A stretch of DNA of 64,000 nucleotides from Glandiceps talaboti (taxonomy: Eukaryota; Hemichordata; Enteropneusta; Spengelidae): assembly GCF_964340395.1 (NCBI RefSeq), contig NC_135556.1:2316001-2380000 (forward strand), in the 5' to 3' direction. This document shows, one piece after another, positions 1 to 12,579 of the stretch; the first letter of the stretch is position 1, and every line of letters begins with the position of its first letter. Position numbers and translations under genes: made by a program. The notes beneath the pieces were generated by a model. It searched no databases and was not told the DNA's origin. It was given only the letters and a program-made list of their open reading frames with translations.

Positions 1-3000
1 GGGAGTAGAGAAGGGAATGGGGAGTAGAGAAGGGAAATGGGGAGTAGAGAAAAGAGATGGGAAGTAGAGAAGGGAAATCGGGAGTAGAGAAGGGAAATGG
101 GGGTAGAGAAGGGAAATGGGGAGTCGAGAAGGAAATGGGGAGCAGAGAAAAGAGAGGGAAATGGGGAGTAGAGAAGGGAAATGGGGAGAAGAGAAGGGAA
201 ATGGGGAGGAGAGAAAAGAGATGGGAAGTAGAGAAGGGAAATTGGGAGCAGAGAAGGGAAATGGGAAGTAGAGAAGAGAATGGGGAGTAGAGAAGGGAAA
301 TGGGGAGTAGAGAAAAGAGATGGGAAGTAGAGAAGGGAAATGGGGAGTAGAGAAGGGAAATGGGAAGTAGAGAAGGGAATGGGGAGTAGAGAAGGGGAAT
401 GGGGAGTCGAGAAGGGAAATGGGGAGTCGAGAAGGGAATGGGGAGTAGAGAAAAGAGATGGGAAGTAGAGAAGGGAAATGGGGAGTAGACAAAAGAGATG
501 GAAAGTAGAGAAGGGAAATGGGGAGTAGAGAAGGGAAATGGGGAGTAGAGAAGGGAATGGGGAGTAGAGAAGGGAAATGGGGAGTAGAGAAAAGAGATGG
601 GAAGTAGAGAAGGGAAATCGGGAGTAGAGAAGGGAAATGGGGGGTAGAGAAGGGAAATGGAGAGTCGAGAAGGAAATGGGGAGCAGAGAAAAGAGAGGGA
701 AATGGGGAGTAGAGAAGGGAAATGGGGAGAAGAGAAGGGAAATGGGGAGGAGAGAAAAGAGATGGGAAGTAGAGAAGGGAAATTGGGAGTAGAGAAGGGA
801 AATGGGAAGTAGAGAAGAGAATGGGGAGTAGAGAAGGGAAATGGGGAGTAGAGAAAAGAGATGGGAAGTAGAGAAGGGAAATTGGGAGTAGAGAAGGCAA
901 ATGGGAAGTAGAGAAGAGAAATGGGGAGTAGAGAAAAGAGATGGAAAGTAGAGAAGGGAAATGGGGAGTAGAGAAGGGAATAGGGAGTAGAGAAGGGAAA
1001 TGGGGAGTAGAGAAAAGAGATGGGAAGTAGAGAAGGGAAATCGGGAGTAGAGAAGGGAAATGGGGGTAGAGAAGGGAAATGGGGAGTCGAGAAGGAAATG
1101 GGGAGCAGAGAAAAGAGAGGGAAATGGGGAGTAGAGAAGGGAAATGGGGAGAAGAGAAGGGAAATGGGGAGGAGAGAAAAGAGATGGGAAGTAGAGAAGG
1201 GAAATTGGGAGTAGAGAAGGGAAATGGGAAGTAGAGAAGGGAAATGGGGAGTAGAGAAAAGAGATGGGAAGTAGAGAAGGGAAATTGGGAGTAGAGAAGG
1301 CAAATGGGAAGTAGAGAAGAGAAATGGGGAGTAGAGAAAAGAGATGGAAAGTAGAGAAGGGAAATGGGGAGTAGAGAAGGGAATAGGGAGTAGAGAAGGG
1401 AAATGGGGAGTAGAGAAAAGAGATGGGAAGTAGAGAAGGGAAATCGGGAGTAGAGAAGGGAAATGGGGGTAGAGAAGGGAAATGGGGAGTCGAGAAGGAA
1501 ATGGGGAGCAGAGAAAAGAGAGGGAAATGGGGAGTAGAGAAGGGAAATGGGGAGAAGAGAAGGGAAATGGGGAGGAGAGAAAAGAGATGGGAAGTAGAGA
1601 AGGGAAATTGGGAGTAGAGAAGGGAAATGGGAAGTAGAGAAGAGAATGGGGAGTAGAGAAGGGAAATGGGGAGTAGAGAAAAGAGATGGGAAGTAGAGAA
1701 GGGAAATTGGGAGTAGAGAAAGCAAATGGGAAGTAGAGAAGAGAATGGGGAGTAGAGAAGGGGAATGGGGAGTCGAGAAGGGAAATGGGGAGTCGAGAAG
1801 GGAATGGGGAGTAGAGAAAAGAGATGGGAAGTAGAGAAGGGAAATGGGGAGTAGACAAAAGAGATGGAAAGTAGAGAAGGGAAATGGGGAGTAGAGAAGG
1901 GAAATGGGGAGTAGAGAAGGGAATGGGGAGTAGAGAAGGGAAATGGGGAGTAGAGAAAAGAGATGGGAAGTAGAGAAGGGAAATCGGGAGTAGAGAAGGG
2001 AAATGGGGGGTAGAGAAGGGAAATGGAGAGTCGAGAAGGAAATGGGGAGCAGAGAAAAGAGAGGGAAATGGGGAGTAGAGAAGGGAAATGGGGAGAAGAG
2101 AAGGGAAATGGGGAGGAGAGAAAAGAGATGGGAAGTAGAGAAGGGAAATTGGGAGTAGAGAAGGGAAATGGGAAGTAGAGAAGAGAATGGGGAGTAGAGA
2201 AGGGAAATGGGGAGTAGAGAAAAGAGATGGGAAGTAGAGAAGGGAAATTGGGAGTAGAGAAGGCAAATGGGAAGTAGAGAAGAGAAATGGGGAGTAGAGA
2301 AAAGAGATGGAAAGTAGAGAAGGGAAATGGGGAGTAGAGAAGGGAATAGGGAGTAGAGAAGGGAAATGGGGAGTAGAGAAAAGAGATGGGAAGTAGAGAA
2401 GGGAAATCGGGAGTAGAGAAGGGAAATGGGGGTAGAGAAGGGAAATGGGGAGTCGAGAAGGAAATGGGGAGCAGAGAAAAGAGAGGGAAATGGGGAGTAG
2501 AGAAGGGAAATGGGGAGAAGAGAAGGGAAATGGGGAGGAGAGAAAAGAGATGGGAAGTAGAGAAGGGAAATTGGGAGTAGAGAAGGGAAATGGGAAGTAG
2601 AGAAGGGAAATGGGGAGTAGAGAAAAGAGATGGGAAGTAGAGAAGGGAAATTGGGAGTAGAGAAGGCAAATGGGAAGTAGAGAAGAGAAATGGGGAGTAG
2701 AGAAAAGAGATGGAAAGTAGAGAAGGGAAATGGGGAGTAGAGAAGGGAATAGGGAGTAGAGAAGGGAAATGGGGAGTAGAGAAAAGAGATGGGAAGTAGA
2801 GAAGGGAAATCGGGAGTAGAGAAGGGAAATGGGGGTAGAGAAGGGAAATGGGGAGTCGAGAAGGAAATGGGGAGCAGAGAAAAGAGAGGGAAATGGGGAG
2901 TAGAGAAGGGAAATGGGGAGAAGAGAAGGGAAATGGGGAGGAGAGAAAAGAGATGGGAAGTAGAGAAGGGAAATTGGGAGTAGAGAAGGGAAATGGGAAG

Positions 3001-6000
3001 TAGAGAAGAGAATGGGGAGTAGAGAAGGGAAATGGGGAGTAGAGAAAAGAGATGGGAAGTAGAGAAGGGAAATTGGGAGTAGAGAAAGCAAATGGGAAGT
3101 AGAGAAGAGAATGGGAGGAGAGAAGGGAAATGGGGAGTAGAGAAAAGAGATGGGGAGTAGAGAAGGGAAATGGGGGTAGAGGAGGGAAATGGGAAGTAGA
3201 GAAGGGAAATGGGGAGTAGACAAGGGAAATGGGGAGTAGAGAAGGGGAATGGGGAGTCGAGAAGGGAAATGGGGAGTCGAGAAGGGAATGGGGAGTAGAG
3301 AAAAGAGATGGGAAGTAGAAAAGGGAAATGGGGAGTAGAGAAAAGAGATGGAAAGTAGAGAAGGGAAATGGGGAGTAGAGAAGGGAATGGGGAGTAGAGA
3401 AGGGAAATCGGGAGTAGAGAAGGGAAATGGGGGGTAGAGAAGGGAAATGGAGAGTCGAGAAGGAAATGGGGAGCAGAGAAAAGAGGGAAATGGGGAGTAG
3501 AGAAGGGAAATGGGGAGAAGAGAAGGGAAATGGGGAGGAGAGAAAAGAGATGGGAAGTAGAGAAGGGAAATTGGGAGTAGAGAAGGGAAATGGGAAGTAG
3601 AGAAGAGAATGGGGAGTAGAGAAGGGAAATGGGGAGTAGAGAAAAGAGATGGGAAGTAGAGAAGGGAAATTGGGAGTAGAGAAGGCAAATGGGAAGTAGA
3701 GAAGAGAAATGGGGAGTAGAGAAAAGAGATGGAAAGTAGAGAAGGGAAATGGGGAGTAGAGAAGGGAATGGGGAGTAGAGAAGGGAAATGGGGAGTAGAG
3801 AAAAGAGATGGGAAGTAGAGAAGGGAAATCGGGAGTAGAGAAGGGAAATGGGGGTAGAGAAGGGAAATGGGGAGTCGAGAAGGAAATGGGGAGCAGAGAA
3901 AAGAGAGGGAAATGGGGAGTAGAGAAGGGAAATGGGGAGAAGAGAAAAGAGATGGGAAGTAGAGAAGGGAAATGGGAAGTAGAGAAGAGAAATAGGAAGT
4001 AGAGAAAAGAGATGGGAAGTAGAGAAGGGAAATTGGGAGTAGAGAAGGGAAATGGGAAGTAGAGAAGAGAATGGGGAGTAGAGAAAAGAGATGGGAAGTA
4101 GAGAAGCGAAATGGGGAGTAGAGAAGGGAAATGGGAGTAGAGAAGGGAAATGAGGAGTAGAGAAGGCAAATGGGAGTAGAGAATAGAAATGGGGAGGAGA
4201 GAAAAGAGATGGGGAGTAGAGAAGGGAAATGGGGGTAGAGGAGGGAAATGGGAAGTAGAGAAGGGAAATGGGGAGTAGACAAGGGAAATGGGGAGTAGAG
4301 AAGGGGAATGGGGAGTCGAGAAGGGAAATGGGGAGTCGAGAAGGGAATGGGGAGTAGAGAAAAGAGATGGGAAGTAGAAAAGGGAAATGGGGAGTAGAGA
4401 AAAGAGATGGAAAGTAGAGAAGGGAAATGGGGAGTAGAGAAGGGAATGGGGAGTAGAGAAGGGAAATGGGGAGTAGAGAAAAGAGATGGGAAGTAGAGAA
4501 GGGAAATCGGGAGTAAAGAAGGGAAATGGGGGGTAGAGAAGGGAAATGGGGAGAAGAGAAGGGAAATGGGGAGGAGAGAAAAGAGATGGGAAGTAGAGAA
4601 GGGAAATTGGGAGTAGAGAAGGGAAATGGGAAGTAGAGAAGAGAATGGGGAGTAGAGAAGGGAAATGGGGAGTAGAGAAAAGAGATGGGAAGTAGAGAAG
4701 GGAAATTGGGAGTAGAGAAAGCAAATGGGGAGTACAGAAGAGAATGGGGAGTAGAGAAGGGGAATGGGGAGTAGAGAAGGGAAATGGGAAGTAGAGAAGG
4801 GAAATGGGGAGTAGAGAAGGGAAATGGGGAGTAGATAAGGGAAATGGGGGGTAGAGAAGGGAAATGGGGGTAGAGAAGGGAAATGGGGGTAGAGAAGGGA
4901 AATGGGAAGTAGAGAAGGGAAATGGGGAGTAGACAAGGGAAATGGGGAGTAGAGAAGGGGAATGGGGAGTCGAGAAGGGAAATGGGGAGTCGAGAAGGGA
5001 ATGGGGAGTAGAGAAAAGAGATGGGAAGTAGAGAAGGGAAATGGGGAGTAGAGAAAAGAGATGGAAAGTAGAGAAGGGAAATGGGGAGTAGAGAAGGGAA
5101 ATGGGGAGTAGAGAAGGGAAATGGGGAGTAGAGAAAAGAGATGGGAAGTAGAGAAGGGAAATCGGGAGTAGAGAAGGGAAATGGGGGGTAGAGAAGGGAA
5201 ATGGGGAGTCGAGAAGGAAATGGGGAGCAGAGAAAAGAGAGGGAAATGGGGAGTAGAGAAGGGAAATGGGGAGGAGAGAAAAGAGATGGGAAGTAGAGAA
5301 GGGAAATTGGGAGTAGAGAAGGGAAATGGGAAGTAGAGAAGAGAATGGGGAGTAGAGAAGGGAAATGGGGAGTAGAGAAAAGAGATGGGAAGTAGAGAAG
5401 GGAAATTGGGAGTAGAGAAGGCAAATGGGAAGTAGAGAAGAGAATGTGGAGTAGAGAAGGGGAATGGGGAGTAGAGAAAAGAGATGGGGAGTAGAGAAGG
5501 GAAATGGGGGGTAGAGAAGGGAAATGGGAAGTAGAGAAGGGAAATGGGGAGTAGACAAGGGAAATGGGGAGTAGAGAAGGGGAATGGGGAGTCGAGAAGG
5601 GAAATGGGGAGTCGAGAAGGGAATGGGGAGTAGAGAAAAGAGATGGAAAGTAGAGAAGGGAAATGGGGAGTAGAGAAGAGAATGGGAGTAGAGAAAAGAG
5701 ATGGGAAGTAGAGAAGGGAAATGGGGAGTAGAGAAGGGAAATGGGGGGAGAGAAAAGAGATGGGAAGTAGAGAAGGTAAATGGGGAGTAGAGAAGAGAAT
5801 GGGAGTAGAGAAGGGAAATGAGGAGTAGAAAAGGGAATGGGGAGTAGAGAAAAGAGATGGGAAGTAGAGAAGGGAAATTGGAAGTAGAGAAGGGAAATGG
5901 GAAAGAGAGAAAAGAGATGGGAAGTAGAGAAGGGAAATGGGGAGTAGAGAAGAGAATGGGGAGTAGAGAAAAGAGATGGGAAGTAGAGAAGGGAAATGGG

Positions 6001-7290
6001 GAGTAGATAAGGGAAATGGGGAGGAGAGAAAATAGATGGGAAGTAGAGAAGGGAAATGGGGAGTAGAGAAGAGAATGGGGAGTAGAGAACAGAGATGGGA
6101 AGTAGAGATGGGAAATGGGAAGTAGAGAAGGGAAATGGGGAGTAGAGAAGAGAATGGGGAGTATAGAAGGGAAATGAGGAGTAGAGAAGGGAATGGGGAG
6201 TAGAGAAAAGAGATGGGAAGTAGAGAAGGGAAATGGGAAGTAGAGAAGAGAAATAGGAAGTAGAGAAAAGAGATGGGAAGTAGAGAAGGGAAATTGGGAG
6301 TAGAGAAGGGAAATGGGAAGTAGAGAAGAGAATGGGGAGTAGAGAAGGGGAATGGGGAGTAGAGAAGCGAAATGGGGAGAAGAGAAGGGAAATGGGGAGG
6401 AGAGAAAAGAGATGGGAAGTAGAGAAGGGAAATTGGGAGTAGAGAAGGGAAATGGGAAGTAGAGAAGAGAATGGGGAGTAGAGAAGGGAATGGGGAGAAG
6501 AGAAGGGAAATGGGGAGGAGAGAAAAGAGATGGGAAGTAGAGAAGGGAAATTGGGAGTAGAGAAGGGAAATGGGAAGTAGAGAAGAGAATGGGGAGTAGA
6601 GAAAAGAGATGGGAAGTAGAGAAGCGAAATGGGGAGTAGAGAAGGGAAATGGGAAGTAGAGAAGAGAATGGGGAGTAGAGAAGGAAAATGGGGAGTAGAG
6701 AAGAGAATCCGGAGTAGAGAAGGGAAATGGGGAGTAGAGAAAACAGATGGGGAGTAGAGAAGGGAAATGGGGAGTAGAGAAGGGAAATGGGAAGTAGAGA
6801 AGGGAATGGGGAGTAGAGAAGGGAAATGGGGAGTAGAGAAAAGAGATTGGAAGTAGAGAAGGGAAATGGGGAGTAGAGAAGGGAAATGGGAAGTAGAGAA
6901 GGGAATGGGGAGTAGAGAAAACAGATGGGGAGTAGAGAAGGGAAATGGGGAGTAGAGAAGGGAAATGGGGAGTAGAGAAGGGAAATGGGGAGTAGAGAAG
7001 GGAAATGGGGAGTAGAGAAGGGAAATGGGAAGTAGAGAAGGGAATGGGGAGTAGAGAAGGGAAATGGGGAGTAGAGAAGGGAAATGGGGAGTAGACAAGG
7101 GAAATGGGGAGTAGAGAAGGGAAATGGGAAGTAGAGAAGAGAATGGGGAGTAGAGAAGGGAAATGGGGAGTAGAGAAGGGAAATGGGGAGTAGAGAAGGG
7201 GAATGGGGAGTCGAGAAGGGAAATGGGAAGTAGAGAAGGGAAATGGGAAGTAGAGAAGAGAATGGGGAGTAGAGAAGGGAAATGGGAAGG
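1..7290. repeat. Purine-rich satellite, ~20-bp unit with higher-order structure
   Basis: Tandem array of a unit close to GGGAAATGGGGAGTAGAGAA with variants (GTCGAGAA, GCAGAGAAAAGAGA, TTGGGAGTAG). The plus strand is almost pure purine with regular GGG and GGGG runs. Variant blocks recur at 57, 1423 and 2789, and at 1020 and 2386, giving a 1366-bp higher-order period made of 963 + 403 bp. The pattern loosens after about 3100. The array enters from beyond the left edge and ends at about 7290. Short reading frames inside it are by-products. It probably lies in the intron downstream of the gene 1 exon. Confidence 0.95.
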
Positions 7291-8066
7291 AGGGAAGGTA
7301 AATGAATAGGGTTGAATAGGGTTGAGAGAGTAAACACAACATGAAATGAAATATGAAAGAAGAGAAGACAAGAATGGAATAAGATTTTGCGAAGAGGACA
7401 ACAGCAAATACAAGTATACAGGGGGAAAACAAAGATATTACTTTGAAGAAATAGTTACTGACTACTACATTAGAATTTAGTCAGATTGACACTTCACACG
7501 CAAATATACAAGACAGGCCAAGCTACAGCCAACTGGCAGATTTGTGGTTTTCATTGATTATTGATTGTTTCAGACCAAAAAATGATGTTTTAATGGGAGC
7601 CCCCCCCCACACACACACACACAAATTGTGGGAGGGTGTTTAGCTGTTCTTATGGGCCCTCCCACTGGTGGTGAAGGATATCTGCACTCCCTCCTTCTCA
7701 CTGGGTTTCAACTTGCCCACCCAATATTGTGAATTATTTACCTACTCCCACCAGGAAAACGTTTGTGCTTTACACTATACCAACAACTCATTTTGACGTA
7801 CATATTTGTGCGTTACCTATGTATAACAGCACTCCCCGCACCCCCCCCCCCAAGAAGATAATCCATGTATTCCCCTCCCACTGTATCGAAATCAGGACTT
7901 CCCCGCCACTATTCTTCCTTGTTTGCTCCCCTTCTGCTACCGATCAAAAAATAATTGCCTGCACACGGAAATATTGTATGAGAACAGCTTCTTGCAAGAA
8001 CAGCTTCGTTGACTGCACCTAGTACAAGATATATTCAGTTGGTAGTATCATAAAAATTAAACTTAC
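7291..8066 (-). other. Start of gene 1 intron, non-repetitive
   Basis: Sequence between the satellite and the gene 1 donor. It contains a C-run followed by a short (AC)n at 7600-7624 and another C-run near 7841-7851. I searched the minus strand for the conserved last exon found in gene 2 and saw nothing like it, so the acceptor lies further left, outside the window. The plus-strand frame at 7729-8022 has no recognisable protein feature. Confidence 0.5.
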
Positions 8067-9583
8067 CCTGTTTTGGCAAAGTTGGCCCAGTATTTCATCA
8101 CTGTAGAGCTTAATGTACGTTGGTTATCTGTATACTGATCACGTTTAACAAATGTTGCTCCAAGGACAAAATCCGATTCAGCAGTATGTGGACTCCCCTT
8201 CAACCACTCTGGGTATATGGTTTCATTGATAGTAGCACCATCATGTGAAAACTGATAAAGAAATGTTTTCCCATCTTCTGTTGGCGACTTGGCATGTTTC
8301 ATTGCTACTTCAACTGTAGGAGACACAAACAATTGATCTCCTACTAGTTTGAAATAATTATCAAGTCTAGCAAGGTCGCTGGAAGTGTTTTTCCAATCTG
8401 TATACCGATTCAGTACAGCTTTTTGTATCAAATCTTCGTCGTCTTTATAGTAAGGGCGAATAAAGTCACCGATAAACTCTTCAAATTCTGTCAAAGTGAA
8501 ACCAGAAGCACTGTCAAAATCTGGCTTGGTGTTTTTCATTATTTTGTAGCAAAACTTCCCTTCATTATTGTTGAAGCCAAGAAGGTAGTCAAACTTTGTA
8601 AAGTTCAAATACGTATATGAGAGATGTTCTGGTGTTTCTGGAAGAAATTTGCCATCTACAACGGGTAAAAATCGTCTTGCGAATTGATCAGAGGAATCCA
8701 TGTTGGGAATGTTTCCAACAATTTCTTGCCACGTTTTCGTTCGGAGACATGACACTAGTTTCCTGTGATTGCTCGTATCATTGCAATTGAGGGCCGAACC
8801 AAGTCGACGAGCCCACACTACTGGCCTGTCAGCCATAAAGAAGGATGTCGCAGTCCCACTCTGTGATATCCCTCTCTTAAACAGTCCGTCATTACTTGGT
8901 GATAACATTTGGAAACCAACACTCATACCACCGGCTGATCTCCCAAATAAAGTGATTTTGTCTGGATCACCACCAAAACCATCAATGTTAGCTTTCACCC
9001 AGCGAATTGCAAGCTGTTGGTCAAGGAGACCGTAGTTACCATTAGCGTATTTATCCATGGTACTCAAGAATCCAAGAGCACCGAGTCTGTAATTTACAGT
9101 GACAACGACTACGTTTTGCGTTGCTGCTAGAACAGACCCATCGTATAACATTGTAGTACCGGTCGCAAAACTACCAGGATAAAAGAATACCATCACTGTT
9201 AGTAGTTCATCATCTGTATTGTCTGGTGAATAGATATCCAACGTCAGACAATCTTCACTCATTCTTGTATGAGAAAGAAGTGCTACAGATGCAGCAATGG
9301 CAGACTCACTTTGTGGACAGATGTCACCATATTCAGTAGCATTGAGTGTATCCTGCCATGGCTCCACTGGTACTGGGGGTCGAAATCGTAAACGTCCAAC
9401 AGGTGGTTTTGCGTAGGGAATCCCGCGAAATATGGTGAGATTCTTACCTTGGAAATCATCGCTGACGCCTTGCACAGGACCCACACGCGTTTCAACTTCG
9501 AGCAGGCCTGTCACGCCATTGTGGGTGAAAACCAAGAATAAAGATAGACAACTTGTCAAGTATACCGCCATGTTTTGGGACAT
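8067..9583 (-). CDS. Type-B carboxylesterase, large exon (gene 1, 3' end missing)
   Basis: Serine hydrolase of the alpha/beta-hydrolase carboxylesterase/cholinesterase family, entering the secretory pathway. The start at 9583 (or the Met four codons later) gives a hydrophobic signal peptide at residues 5-26. Family landmarks are in order: FRGIPYAKPPVGRLRFRPP (52-70), EDCLTLDIYSP (110-120), the nucleophile elbow GRSAG with Ser216, GFNNNEG with Glu341, and His466 in SPHTAESDFVLG. The triad Ser/Glu/His is therefore intact. Two departures stand out: Arg replaces the usual Glu in GESAG, and YPGSF stands where the oxyanion-hole HGGGF or GGGF is normal. Cys89 and Cys112 should form the conserved disulfide. 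The exon ends ACAGG|GTAAGT (exon end 8067), the same site and phase 2 as in gene 2. The C-terminal exon is not in the window. The paralogue of gene 2 lies upstream in the same orientation. Substrate unknown. Confidence 0.9.
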
Positions 9584-10430
9584 TTATCGACGACGGTTTC
9601 ACACAATCAGCCACAGATTGATATGTTAAAGTATAAAGGTGCATGTAATTAGAAGGGCCGAAGGAATCGGACGGTTACCGATCGATGCTATTCGATCCAG
9701 TCAACAGTATGAGAAAACCAATTATTAAGAAAGTGTTTATGTGGAGTGCATATAGGTCATATACTGTACGGAATAAATTTGCATTGATACACCATAATGG
9801 CTTGACTGGTGTGGTACTTTCTATTTACATGCAAATCACACTTGAAGGGTATCTAAACGAAAACTTGTGAACTGTAACCAGTGTAAATGAATAAAGGACT
9901 ATCAATTATCGTGGCATTGAAAGGGGAAGGCAAAGTTGACAAGAACTTGGCATATATGAGTTGAGGCCACTGTGTCGTATCTCTATAGCAACACACAAGC
10001 ACGTAATTGAGCGCCCTCAGTGTTGCTATTAACAGAGGCGACCATATATGATATTATTTTATAGTATTACCAATTCCAGTGAATTTTGTGACGTCATCGT
10101 TGTACATTATTACTGATAATGTACTCCGTTATTGGGCATCGCGGCCCCGGAACGAGCATAACAATACAAGCTTATGTCCGTAAGGCAATAAAGGTGTGGG
10201 TATTTAAGAACAGGGAAATTATGGGGTAAACACCATAAGAATTTTTTTTTAAAAGATTGAAATTAAAATGAAACAAATTTGTGTTCACAGCAGTTCATTG
10301 AAGTGTATATGTGTGTGTACGTGTACGTACGTGTGTCGCTATGATTAGTATTCAGCTTCCGGGCAGACGATGTTCAGCGCTGTGTATTGCGTTTCTCGGT
10401 CTACAAATTCACTGGAATTGGCAAAACTAT
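9584..10430. other. Upstream region of gene 1, no feature
   Basis: Non-repetitive AT-rich sequence 5' of gene 1. It should contain its promoter and any 5' UTR exon, but I see no element I can defend. Short open frames here have no recognisable content. Confidence 0.4.
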
Positions 10431-10438
10431 AAAATAAT

Positions 10439-10580
10439 AACAATAATGTACGCCCTCCCAGTCCATAATGGACTCAAGCAAACTTTGCACTCCATAATGG
10501 GCTCGGCTGTCGCCTCGCCCATTATGTCGTTCAAAGTTTGCTTTCGTCCATTATGGACTGGGAGGGTGTACATTATTGTT
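10439..10580. mobile_element. Foldback (MITE-like) element, ~142 bp
   Basis: Two arms of about 66 bp form an imperfect inverted repeat. The left arm starts AACAATAATGTACGCCCTCC and the right arm ends GGAGGGTGTACATTATTGTT. Both arms contain GTCCATAATGGAC-like and AGCAAACTTTG blocks in mirror order, with a centre of about 10 bp near 10505-10514. It has no coding capacity. This looks like a small non-autonomous DNA transposon or a foldback sequence. Confidence 0.75.
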
Positions 10581-10929
10581 TAAATATTTTATGAGTGGGT
10601 AAGAGGGTTACTTAATACAAGTTATGAAAACAATAAAGTATAGATTACGAATTACTTAATGATAAGTTTACATTTACGCCTCAAAATTATTAATCACGGA
10701 GAATATACCTTCATCTTTACATTTTATAAATATGGTTATTTGTACCGTCCATGGTTATTTGTACCGTCTATATAATAATATTGTCACGGGTTTCTTGTAA
10801 GTGGAAACTATATCTGATGACAGACATCAAATTACAGTTTCACGATCATTAGAATTTTGAAGCTTATGAAAAAAATATGATAAAAAGAGAGAATTACAAG
10901 TTACGAAAGTAGCCACGAACTCGCATGAT

Positions 10930-11042
10930 TGTATGTATGTATGTATGTATGTATGTATGTATGTATGTATGTATGTATGTATGTATGTATGTATGTATGT
11001 ATGTATGTATGTGTGTATGTATGTATGTATGTATGTATGTGT

Positions 11043-11079
<37 letters not shown>
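10930..11079. repeat. (GTAT)n followed by (GT)n microsatellite
   Basis: Tetranucleotide GTAT run passing into a GT dinucleotide run. The His/Thr/Tyr-rich frames read from it on either strand are artefacts. Confidence 0.95.
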
Positions 11080-11082
<3 letters not shown>

Positions 11083-11188
11083 CAACACACATTCGGTTAT
11101 CGAAGACCTTAGCCAACGTCTCGTTGTAGTACAGACAATGCTAAGACTTTATGTCACAGTAGGTTATCATGGCATGACATTAAATCAA

Positions 11189-11225
11189 AGAGAGAGACAG
11201 ACAGAAACAGACAGATCGAGTCAGT

Positions 11226-11258
<33 letters not shown>

Positions 11259-11269
11259 CAGATCGAGTC

Positions 11270-11304
<35 letters not shown>

Positions 11305-11319
11305 GACAGGTCGACAGTC

Positions 11320-11410
<91 letters not shown>

Positions 11411-11449
11411 TCAATGAGTGGAGACCGTTACCGCCCCCCCCCCCCCCCC
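11189..11449. repeat. (CAGA)n microsatellite and C16 run
   Basis: CAGA tetranucleotide array, interrupted by a few CAGT and GATCGAGT units, from about 11189 to 11411. A run of sixteen C follows at 11434-11449. Confidence 0.95.
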
Positions 11450-12086
11450 GTGGCATTATTTGGGACCGCTTCAGTCGGGCTAAAAACACTGACGATTATA
11501 TATTCAAGTTTAGTAGAAATAAAAGTATCAAGGAGTGAAGGATTATTGCACAGGAAACCTAGACAAATACTAACCACAAATAACATCGGTCGGCAATGTG
11601 TCTGTCATCACAGCAAAATATACGAACAACACATTTCCACTTTCATCAATGTCAAACAATTGCTACAAATCATTCTTTTATTGTTCTGAATCATTAAAAG
11701 TTACGAAATGAAAACTATTTCCAAATGTTCATTTCTTTATCCCAATATTGAAAGCATCAAATACTTACAAACAAATAAAGTATTGTAGTTAAATTATTAT
11801 GGGAATGCACGTTTAGAGTTTTAGAATCTTCTTTTGTAAAATGACAAAGTTCAAAGTTATCCATCGTACAATTATCATAAATCAATCTGTTCCATTCCAC
11901 TGGTATGAAGTCATTTCCCCCATTTTGGATTTAGACTCTAAATTATGACTGACTTGTTCAGGTGTGTTCTCACCTGAAGAACTTCGACTTTTTCCATACA
12001 ATAGAAAGAAAGTACTGTTGTAGAAATGACGGCACGAAGATACCACTTCATGGAGTTGATAACTGAAGGTTCACAAGTGTAATGGT
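11450..12086. other. Intergenic sequence, nothing recognised
   Basis: Non-repetitive AT-rich DNA between the C-run and the 53-bp array, downstream of the gene 2 stop. I see no coding feature. Confidence 0.4.
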
Positions 12087-12579
12087 ATGTGAGGTTAACC
12101 AGACAGGCCGATAACTTGGTACTTAACAAGTTTAGTACTGTGTGAGGTTAACCAGACAGGCCGATAACTTGGTACTTAACAAGTTTAGTACTGTGTGAGG
12201 TTAACCAGACAGGCCGATAAATTGGTACTTAACAAATTTAGTACTGTGTGAGGTTAACCAGACAGGCCGATAACTTGGTACTTAACAAGTTTAGTACTGT
12301 GTGAGGTTAACCAGACAGGCCGATAACTTGGTACTTAACAAGTTTAGTACTGTGTGAGGTTAACCAGACAGGCCGATAACTTGGTACTTAACAAATTTAG
12401 TACTGTGTGAGGTTAACCAGACAGGCCGATAACTTGGTACTTAACAAGTTTAGTACTGTGTGAGGTTAACCAGACAGGCCGATAACTTGGTACTTAACAA
12501 GTTTAGTACTGTGTGAGGTTAACCAGACAGGCCGATAACTTGGTACTTAACAAGTTTAGTACTGTGTGAGGTTAACCAT
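12087..12579. repeat. 53-bp minisatellite, ~9 units
   Basis: GTGAGGTTAACCAGACAGG recurs every 53 bp (12091, 12144, 12197 and on to 12568; 477 bp is exactly nine periods). The units also carry CCGATAACTTGGTACTTAAC. Units are nearly identical, differing mostly AAGTTT/AAATTT. It lies 3' of gene 2. Confidence 0.95.

Noticed and set aside
7303-7325. Telomere-like AATAGGGTTGAATAGGGTTG at the satellite edge
   Set aside because: Only two imperfect units and not TTAGGG. It looks like a chance satellite edge.
8423-9035. Plus-strand frames overlapping the carboxylesterase exon
   Set aside because: They are antisense shadows of a well-supported coding exon.
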